A stretch of 64,000 nt of DNA from Hyposmocoma kahamanoa (lineage: Eukaryota > Arthropoda > Insecta > Lepidoptera > Cosmopterigidae). Under the pieces are notes generated by a model that saw only the letters and a program-made list of their open reading frames with translations, did no database searches and was not told where the DNA came from. The position numbers and the translations under genes were made by a program. How positions within the stretch are numbered: the stretch's first letter is position 1; the number at the start of each line of letters is the position of its first letter. The DNA lies in the NCBI RefSeq assembly GCF_003589595.1, contig NW_020654289.1, positions 5,449,590 through 5,513,589 of the forward strand, given 5' to 3'. This document shows, piece by piece, positions 45,642 through 56,200 of the stretch.

Positions 45642-46203
45642 TTTTATATGTTTTGTGTCATGTTATCTATTTTAAATCTCGATCACGGCTTTGGTAAACG
45701 TCGGCAGGCTCCGGCACGGAAATAACGAAATCGATTTTTATAAAATCAATGTTATTTTTCTTGCTGTAATTCGTCACAAGTCACACTTTCCCAAGCAAAT
45801 AAACACAATTAGATTAAAGTCACATTCTATAAATAAATATTAAATAATCAATCCAGAACTTTTCTACATCAACTCAGACTTATACAAACCCCTTTATAAA
45901 AAACTTTATAAGAAAAGTCGGCGTAAAAGTGAACTTCACTCCATTCATGTCTAAATATTTGGACTAATTATTAGGTAGCCCAAAAATATCAGTAACTGAT
46001 ACTTATATCACTAACAGATATTTACAAAATTTACATCAAAGAATATTATAGGAGTAACGTTTTGCAAGGCCCGGTGTGCTCGCTTAGTGCAAAAATGGCG
46101 CTCAGCAAGATGACATGACATGTAAATTGCAGAATGAGAATTATTTGCCTATCAAATCAAATTCAAATGGTGATGAATGATCACTTACATAATTAAATCG
46201 TGT

Positions 46204-46662
46204 TTAGAGCGTCATTGATGGTTGGCAACACACCGGGCCGAAGAGCTTGAATTCACACAGAAATTTAGTGTTGTTGAAGTACACTAACGTTGTACGTTGT
46301 AATAAATCAAAGGCACACGACTTCGACGTCTTGCTCCTGGGACGAGGGACAATCGCAACAATATCTAGGCAACCCGGTAGGTGCATTTCACGGGGTGCAG
46401 TGTCCGCGCGCGCTTCGGCGGGATACTCGTGTATGCCTCGCCGGTGAACCACACTCTTATCTTCGTCGATATAAATGACTAATTGAAAACTCGGACACGA
46501 CGCCGGGAGCGCGATCGCTCCTTCCGATTCACTAGAATTTCGCAACGGAAACGGGAATTTAGTCGAGGCCTCGGCGCCGCGGGACCCTCGGATTCGCGCG
46601 TGGGCGCGGGACCGTCCGCACTGGCACTCACTGTCACTCACTCGGCACGGGCACTGCGGCGG
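46204..46662 (-). other. In-frame open region after the exon 7 stop (3' UTR or readthrough extension)
   Basis: After TAG (46665-46663, followed by C) the same frame stays open for ~152 codons to 46204. It includes a Cys-rich start (SDSECQCGRSRAHA) but no domain I know. The default reading is 3' UTR. Confidence 0.35.
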
Positions 46663-46895
46663 CTAGTCGAAGTCGATGTCCATGTTGTACCGCGAGTGCG
46701 GGCTGGCGTCGGCGTCGCGCTCGCTGCTGCGCGCCGAGTCCAGCGACGACGTGGACGAGCTGGACGACGAGCTGGAGCGCGGCGCGCCCGTCGCCGCCGA
46801 GAACGCCGACGACGACGAGCTGGACGCGCCCGCCCAGCGCCGCGGCCGCCGCGCCGGCTCGCCCGCGCCGCGCAGCACCGCGCGCGCCAGCGACG
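46663..46895 (-). CDS. RNF126: RNF126-like exon 7: serine-rich C-terminus
   Basis: Acceptor ggcggttggttgcag|CGTCG fits the phase-1 donor of exon 6. Reads SLARAVLRG, then two serine runs, then RDADASPHSRYNMDIDFD and TAG. Vertebrate RNF126 also ends in a serine-rich tail. Extremely GC-rich with third positions almost all G or C, like exons 4 and 6. The pyrimidine tract is weak, so this exon is less certain than the others. Confidence 0.65.
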
Positions 46896-49800
46896 CTGCA
46901 ACCAACCGCCAAACTGATCGCCCGCGCCGGCCCCCTCGGACCGAGCCGCCGCGTGCCGAGGTCGATCGATGCGGGGTCAGTGACGTCCATCGAGTGTGCA
47001 ACCAGAAGTAGAGACGAAATAAGGGCCATAATATTCCTGGCAACACAATATCAACTCCCGTTTGCATTGAAATATAGAAATATAGTGTATGTCTCCGTAT
47101 ATTGCAAAAAATATTCTGTATTTATTGTAATATCTCTCAATGCCGTGCTGTTCTATTCGGTGGTGTGGTAATAACAGCAAAACATCTAATTGCAAAACAA
47201 ACGGAATCCCATTTCATCGGTAATTAAATATTAAATAAGTAATTTTGCAATTTTCGTCCATAATAGCAAAGTTCAAGTTAAACTGGTCGATTTGAAGTGA
47301 AACAATTGACGACACCCGTCAATTGTTTCGAATTCGGGCTGGCCAATCGGAGGGAGTTGTCACAGTACTGATATGGTTTATAATAGTTTTCAAACAAATT
47401 AAATGACATTTCGTCTCTATTTCTAGTAATATGTACTCGATGGTGACGTCAAACAAAAAGTAACGTGGCGTTTACCGCAACCAAAAACCGGCTCGAATCG
47501 TCGAGGAGCGAAGGCGGAACTAGGAAGCTAACGAACGTGTACAATCGAAAGTCTAGCGACCTACCTATGAACCCGGCTACGCGCGTCGACGCCGCAGCTC
47601 ACTCGCGGCCTGCGGGCACAAGATGAAGCGGGGTTATATTCTCGGAACCGGACACCCCGAGCCGAACGAGCGTCTAACTTAACTAGAACGGTCCAGTGCG
47701 AAAACGTCGCCGTCGCGTGCGAGCACGATAAAGAGCGGATAGGTACCGGGGGCGGGCCTGCGCGGCTACGTACTGGTGGAGGTGTCGGAGGGCGCGGACG
47801 AGTCGCTGGGCGGCGGCTCGGCGTCGGCGGGCGCGGCCGGCAGCAGCGAGCGCCGGCAGATGGGGCACGTGGCGTGCAGCTGCAGCCACGGCGAGATGCA
47901 CGTCGAGTGGAAGATGTGCCCGCAGTCTAGCCGCGATATCGTCTCGCCTGAAAAACACGTCGTCTCCAATTTATGCCGCGAAATTACAACGAAGAAATGT
48001 ACAGGGGGCCTACTATGAGCTTTTATGCAGCCAGCGAAGTTCCGTGCAATTCACTTGACGTGGTAAAACTGAATTGCTTAAATTCGTATCATGACCTACA
48101 CAAAGTTGAACTGGAATGACATGACAGGATGATGAGTTTTACTTTTTCAATGTTAATTATTGTCTCTGGCTTGCTAGCTGACATCTAACAAGAGCGAGAT
48201 GGAACTACATACTAAATCATATGAAAGAAATAGACAGATGTTACTATCATGGGAGCAAGCACTATTAACAGATTGTGTTGAAAATGAGAATAATTAATTT
48301 TTTTCATTAATTTTATTATTGATTATACTTACTAAGTTGTTTTGTAATATCGACAACTTTCCAAGCATAGGTACTTTACAATTTGTCGTACGACAAAATT
48401 ACATGTCATTTTCAATCATTTAAATTAATAAGGTGAGTTTGTAATTTGATAACATAATTGGAACGTACCATGAAATCAAATTTGGCACTATTTAAAAGTT
48501 ATTTTTCGATTTTCGGTCAATACAATTATTAAAATTCCATTTAAAAATTGCAATAACATTCATGCCAATAATTTATCAACAAAAGGTACTTTAAAGATTG
48601 GGAACTCGAACTAAAATTTTCAAGAAGCGCTCAATAGTTTATAGTATTTATTTATTGACAATTAGCTATATAGCTTTTAGAGATAACAAATAATTATGAA
48701 ACTGAGAATATAATAAAACTTAAACAAAATTTCTTAAAAATGTAACAAAATCTAAAAAAGTTAGTCACGGAGTAACCTTTTTGAATTGCTTATTTTTACA
48801 GACGAGATCTCTACTTGCATGGCAAGTGGCACGTCATGATACGACTTTGCTATGAAAGAAAAGGTGAACGGATTTCGAATGGGGAACGTAAACTGCATGG
48901 ACAGTGAATTGTTTTTGAGAGGTCATAGTACGAATTTGACAGGCAATCCAACTTACAGGCTTAAATAGGAATGCTCTAAGAGCTCATAGTAGGCCCCCAG
49001 GTTATTAATTGGTACTCTTTAATAGACTTTAAATTTAAACATCATATAATATCAAGGGTGACAACTAATCGGGTGTTCTCTTGCGAACCGGAGATGGAAC
49101 AGGGAAGATGTGAATGGCAGGGAGGTACGTACCGATTGTGAAAGCCTCCCAGCATACGGAGCAAGAAGTGTTAGTAGCGGCCTGCTCGGCGGTGACGGGT
49201 TCGTTGGGAATGGCGGCGATCTGGTCCCGCGGCAGCGGCGGCGGGCCCGCATTCTCCAATTGTCCTAGTAGCTGCGTCACCACCGCGTCTAGACCTGATA
49301 CAGTAAATCGTCTCATGTACTTGTTTATGCTTGACTGGTACTTTCTCGCAATTAAAATTAAATTCCATTTCATTCATAGAAACTTGTCTGTAATAATCAG
49401 TAGTGATCGGAATTGAGGCAGTTAATTTGCCTAAAGTATGAACGTTTTCTTAATATGGACATACATATTTCGTCATCAACGCGTATATTCTTTTTTACTG
49501 TTTATTTTCTAAACATTCCAAGATATAGTTATCTCATGTTTATTTTTTTAAATAGCTAAAGTATTTTAATACGGTAGTTCTGTAATACTGTAGTTCTGTT
49601 GCTATAGGTACTCATACCTATAGCAACAGAACTACAATATTATTTATTGAGATAATGATTTATAGCAAATACTTAACGGGAAATACTAATTTGTACTCAA
49701 ATGTTAATCAATAAAATAATTGTTTCTTTAGGTAGTTACGTATTAAAATACTTAAGTCATTTAAAAAATAAACATAATCTGCATATTGAAATACAATCAG

Positions 49801-52800
49801 TTCCGAGAAGTCCCGGGGTTGTAGAAGGGAATTTCCATTATTCTGTAGTTTAGCAAACTACCTCAATTCCAATTACTGGTAATAACACATATCAGGTGTA
49901 GTGGGCCATAACTAAAGATATATACAAAGAGTGCAAACATTTTTGTTGTAATTGTACGTTATTTGCGTTATAAACTTGTAGTTAAAAAACGTGATCTTTA
50001 TATAGCTCGATGTGTGGCCAAGTTCACTACACATTCCAATTTGTTTGTTACTAAATTAATACTGCTTGCAGGCTCGCTTCCTTACCTGTCCACATACACC
50101 TGGAAGGAGAGCAGTTTCTCCTAAAAATTACGAAACATGTTCGACGCTCCCGACTTCCGGAGTGCGGTGGTCGCTACATGAAGCATAAACTTCAATAAGT
50201 ATCGTCACAGATTACTTAGTAGTTACTACGTAACAGATACATCACTCTGATACAAAATCGAAAATACATACGCTATAATAGCCTACTAAATCTGACTAAT
50301 GACAGCTGAGGCCTTACCATGAACTCTTCTTACGATTCAGGACTTAATAATAATAAATAATTTTAGTTTGACTTAGATTACACAACTCCAAACAAAGACT
50401 ATTATTTATATTACTATCTATCGCTAGCCACGGTCGACGCTTATGATGGAGATCCAAGATCCAAATGTCAATAAAAAAAATTGCATTTCAAGTATCACTT
50501 TTGTAAACTGTACTGAAAAAAATACACTGTGAGACTGAACAACAAAATTCTAGAGTCAGGGTGTGTACTCTCGACATCCGTCCAAAACAATTACTGTCAA
50601 ATAAGCAATACTTGACCAAATAAAAAGACGCGTGATGCGAATGAAGCTTCATTCTTGATACTTGTCTTTTAATTGTGTCGAATATTACTTATTTGGCAGT
50701 AATTGTTTCGGACGGATGTCGGACGGAGATCGAGAGTAGACCCCCAGAACAGCCCGGGCATTGTTGATTTGGCGCACTGCCCCTGCGTAGTTTACAATGA
50801 TCGAATATTTTATTCATGGGTTGTGCGCGATTTATGATAGTTATCACTGCTAAAGTAACCGTGGGTGATGTCAAATTGTTTGTAGTCAATTTATTTGACA
50901 ATGACAATACTCCTTGTGTGTATAAAACATACCCTCTCCGCCAAAGACGTAGTCGCCGGGTGCACCCACGAGCACGAAAGGCGCACCGGCGGCGACCGCG
51001 CCAGTGCCGGGCCGCGCGCCTCCTATCATCCACACCAGCTGTTCCATCAATGTCTCCCGCCGCCCAGCACCACTGCAAGCCCATATAACACAATATATTA
51101 AAAAACGGTGTAAGCTAGGACTCCTATCTATACAGAACCCCTAGCAGAACAAAATTTTAAATCTTAAAGTAATAAATAAATAAAAAACTTTACAGGGACA
51201 GCCTTTAAATTTTAACTTATTACTAGTTATTACTTAAGGTAGGTTATTACTTGGTACACTCTGCATATTAGTTTTGTGCAGCTAGCTACAGGTCAAGTCT
51301 GAAAATCAGCTAAGCTGAGTCTTTAACCTTTTTGTCCACACCACACAATGGTATTTTCTATTAGTTTTTAACCGACTTCAAAAAAAGGAGGAAAACGACT
51401 GTAAGTATGTTTTTTTTTGTATTATGTTACGCTATAAATCATTTGGCATATAGTAAGGCATTTGTGAACCGATTTTAATGATTTTAAGAAAATTTGGAGA
51501 ACTATTCCACCTCTAAGGGTGGCAAACTAGAGAATGAATGACTTTTGAGGTCGGTTTTTTGGTACTCTGTACTGTTTAAGTCTCTCTGTACTGTGTATGT
51601 TGTTTTGTTGAGAAATAAATATCTTTTCATTTTATTTTTAAATATAACCTCACAGAACTACACCTATTACTAACATCATAAACAACTTTTGGTCTATGAC
51701 TTGGCGAGTTGCCAATTGTGGGGAATTCCCCAAACTGGGTATTTTGTGAGAATTGGAATACGGAATTTAAAATTTTAACATTTATTAATCTATCCATAGC
51801 AGATACATAGCAACCTTGGAAATATTCCACAAGAGCGATTCAAAGTGTTTTTTTCAAGAAAATTTATTTGTTATAAGGAAAACTAGAAAGTTTTCTATAA
51901 TGCTTTCCACATGCACGTTAGACGTTTTACGTTTCCAGTGTCGATACATAGTTTGATGATTGTTGATAAACATCAATTACTATAAACATTATTGACATAT
52001 TTTTTTGCAACATCCCACGTCATTCGTTTGTATAGAAACACCATACAAGTGTGCGTGCGATGTGTTCCCAAATTCATCGATCCCTTTTGGAGCACACGGC
52101 GATTCATAGTGACAACTTCAAATGCACCAACGCAATAAGTTTTTTTTTATTTAGTAGCCGTAGAGCTCCTTGTGAACGAGTTCGTCCAGGGAAGTACTGC
52201 TACTTATTTCTATCGTCAAGCAGTAATGTCAGCATAACTGCGTTCCAGTTTTGAGGGTGCTGGTGAAACTACAGGCACATGAGACTTATGAACCTGTCTC
52301 AGAGTGACAGGCGCAGTGTCAGTGCCCCTCAGATGTTTGCATATTAAAGCTTTGAGTGGCACTGCAACCGTTATAGACAGGCGTGTCGCTTACTATCAGG
52401 CGCACGACTTGTTCGTCCCGTTACTTGCCATCACATAAAAAAACGTAAGGGGTTCAGCTTTTTTATTAAAGGAGATCCGTATTTAGATAATGATGATGAA
52501 TATGCTACAGACAGATCACGTGGTGCTTGCTAACGATCTATAAATAAAATTTAATAAATATATTATATCTTACCGTAGCCGGCCTCCTGACATAAGAAAT
52601 GCTAAATCGTTCAACATTGGCGGTGTACTCTGTAAAAAGGAAAAATATTACAAATTACTTTAACCGACTTCAAAAAAAGGGGGAGGTTCTCAATTCGACT
52701 GTATGTTTTTTTTGTATGTATGTTACGCGATAACTCGATTTTTAGCAAAATTTGTGAAATTCTGATGATAAACGACTGACCAAGGTAAACGACTCTTTTA

Positions 52801-53248
52801 TGGGGAATTGTATACGTTTTTACAATAAGATTCTGGAGCATATATTAAGATTATAATTCCCTAAGTTTAAAAACTTCATTAAAAATATTTTGATTGAAAA
52901 GTCATATTACAAAATTGAAGACTACGTGTTAAATAAAAATGTATACAAAGGCGACACGGCTCCCAGAATCCACACAAATTTGATTCAAAGTGTGTTCCAT
53001 AGCATTTAAGTTTATTTGAAAAGAGCAATCCCTAGAATTTCTTGATCGTTCTTCTCATGGAAGTCAGCATAGTGAGCGAGCAGTAGCTTAAATGTGACGT
53101 TTTCAAGTGTAAATTCTATTAACTTCATTAAAACTTCTATTAACTTCAGGAGTGCAGTACTTCATACTGCAATCGCTTATAGTATAAAAACAATAAAAAA
53201 ACAAATCAATAAAAATAAGCAAAGTACAGAGACTAAAAACCGAAACTA

Positions 53249-53279
<31 letters not shown>

Positions 53280-56200
53280 CATACATTCAAGCTACAGTCA
53301 TCATTGTCTTTTATGTCTTTTACGAATTCCATCAGACAATCCAAAAGATTTAACAAGCATCTGCTATACAATTAGAAACCTGATAATAACTATATACCAA
53401 AAGATAACAAGTGCTAAAAGAAGCAATTCACACCACGTCATTGATAACTATAGCCAGTTATCGCTTGTTAACAATTTCAAAAACCGAGATAGGAGATTTT
53501 TATATGAAGTTAGTAGTTATGTGTATAACATATGTGTAATATAGACTTTATAATAATATTAGATTGGACTTTGGTTAACACAATTACTTTGTTTGACGGC
53601 CTGCGTGGCCGAGTGGCTTGCACACCGGTTTTCATGGTGTCGCCAACTCTGAGGTCCCGGGTTCGATTCCCGGCCGGGTCAGTGCAGAAACTAATTTTTC
53701 TATATTGTATCGGATCTGGGCGTTTGTGGCACCGTCGTTGTTTCCAATTTCCATAACACAAGTGCTTTAGTTAATTACTTCGGGATCGGAACAACGTATG
53801 TGATGTTCTCCAATATTGCAGTTTAGGTATATAAAAATCTTAAGAAATCATTTTTTTTTTTATATAAATATATGTAAGTGCGCATTTGAGCTCCATCTCA
53901 CCCGATGGAAAATGACGACGGTCGACGATGGAGCGTGCACATCTAAATAATGCCTATTCACTCTCGCCTTGAAAAGGTTGATAAAAAGATTGAACAAGCA
54001 CAAAGATCCGGCTGGACTCAAACCAGCGACATTTTCGCCAAACCGGGGCTATCGCACGATCGAGTTAGCAGACCTTACGAATTTCTCCATAATATGTTTG
54101 TTGCCTGATCTTCGTTCTTGGTTGTAACGGTTTTTTTTTTTGCCGTAGCGCCTACTGTCAGACTTTGTCACCATTTTAATATTTGTATGAAGTCAAATTA
54201 TAAACTTTCAATAAAATGGTTCGTTCCGTTGCTTAGTTGGTATAGCGTCTGGCATTGTATGCTAGAAGACGTCGGTTCGAAGGATTTTTTTCTGACTGTT
54301 CGATTTTTGTATTAATAACTATAACGAACTAATGGAGTAATTTCACATAAAATAATTGAATATCAATTCAATATAAATTTGACATTTTACAGTGAATTTA
54401 GACATCTCTAGCCCGGTCTGGTAGCTATAAAGGTATCTAACTGGGTGACGAAACACTTTCATAGATTTCTCATAGATAGTGCTACGCAAATTTTTTTTAA
54501 ATTTATTTATTGACAGTAATTGTTTCGGACGTACGTCTGACGGAGTACGAGGGTACAGGGCCTGAGCCGAATCGACGGTAAAAAGCCGGACGGTTTGATA
54601 TAGGTTCCTTGGCGAAAAGGTCGCTGTTTTCTGTGGGACGCAACATACGTAAGTACATTTGCTGCCTCCCACTTAAGACAAACTTCGCGGTGGCGGGTTC
54701 CGTATTCTGCCTTGGAGCCGATGTACGACTTCGTACCGGTTGCGATCGAGACGGCGGGGCTCTGGGGTTCGGAAGCTCGGGACTTATTTAAAGAGTTGGG
54801 TCGTCGACTCAGAGACAGGGGCTGCTATCACCGCTCTGGGTCGTGGTTGGTTCAGCAAGTGTACATTGAAGTCCAACGAGGCAATGCTGTCAGTATAATG
54901 GGGACTTTTGAGCCTGGCACGATACAGGGTGGGATGGGTTTTAGTTAGGAGTTGTTGAAAAAATGTCTTGCAAATCCCAGTTTTTTGTATTTATGTACAC
55001 ACGCCAGCACATCAAGCTACACATTGACGTATCTTGTTCTGTTGCAATGGAGGCGATTTTCGGACAAAAATGTATAGCCTGATGTGCCGTTGTCCGTACA
55101 GTCAAGAGCACGTCAAGCTTGACACTTTGTACTTTGAACCGTTCTTATCGTAAGCGGTATGATTTGGGTTTAAATTTGAAGGTTGTAAATTTTACTATTT
55201 CATATGCAATTTGTTAACCGATGAAATTAATAAATGAGTTTAATTAGTCTAGGATGTTAATTTTGGAACGTCTTAAAGCAATTCATAAAAAAAATATTTA
55301 ACTATATTTTTCCAAAATACATAAGATATTTTGCACTGTAGCTTCTGTAACAAGGCCACAGCAGAAAAGGCATAAAGACTGACCTGATGCATGTCGTCTG
55401 AGTCATCGAGATTGCTCATCTCGTCAATGGTGCTCATATCATCGAGGTTGCTCATATCAGCGTCGCTGAAATCGTCGCCCGACGCCGGCGCTTCCGCCTC
55501 GTTCTCCAGTTGCTCGATGAAGCCGCTCGCGCAGTATGGGCATGTATAATCCTAGAAATTATGAATGAACGTTATGTTAACAGTGTTAAAAGGCGAAATC
55601 GATTTTATATTTGAATGATAGCTTCATTGCGTAATGATTTACAAAATAGAAGTAGTGTGAAGAAGCATTTGGCCAGACCGGCAAAATGATAGTGACGGAG
55701 TGAAGATATTTGTGTTTTCCATCCGTTACTCTCATCTCTGGACTGTATTCGTAATTTCCATCAGGCGCGGTACAGTCATTTTGCCGAGTCACAATAAAAA
55801 AAAAAAAAAAAAAAGAACGATTTATCAGGGAACCCATCGTGGAATTGACAATGTAGTATTTGAAATAAACATAGGTGTGTTAGGCAGCAAGGCTTCCCAA
55901 ATCCGAAACCATATTCGGGTATCGAGTTCTTAGGTTTTGCGATTCAATTAAAGTTTTACCATAAAATTGCAATAGGAAGTGAATCATAAGTCAGTATTTT
56001 TTGTTTACTTTTTTATCTATTCTTATCCATTTGATAAAAAGAAACAAAACAATACAAAGTAAAAGTGGGATTTAAAAAAGTTTTCACATCTATTAATAAA
56101 TCGTCATCAATATTGTTTACATAGTAATTTCTCTTGGGTTCACAAGTCAATAGTCAACACAAACTAAACATGGAACTAAAAGGTTGTGTAATGCAGTAAG

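Noticed and set aside
46483..47011. Long plus-strand and other minus-strand frames in the GC-rich block, including an Asp/Glu-rich one
   Set aside because: They are opposite-strand or alternate-frame shadows of exon 7 of the ligase gene; only the minus frame ending MDIDFD has a phase-matching acceptor and a plausible C-terminus.
47683..47958. Alternate minus-strand Ala/Arg-rich frame over exon 6
   Set aside because: Shadow frame; the RING-H2 ligands are in the other frame.
50689..51093. 134-codon minus-strand frame over exon 4
   Set aside because: The phase demanded by exons 3 and 5 selects a different frame, which carries the family motifs.
53251..53286. Regular short repeats considered as a CRISPR-like array
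   Set aside because: Simple (CATA)n microsatellite in an insect-type genome, no spacers.
53594..53682. Possible tRNA gene (good T-stem and A/B boxes)
   Set aside because: Acceptor stem does not pair and a SINE body follows directly; same for the heads of families B, D, E, I and L.
54343..54672. 109-codon minus-strand frame
   Set aside because: Spans a SINE E tail, a half MITE and a LINE relic; accidental.
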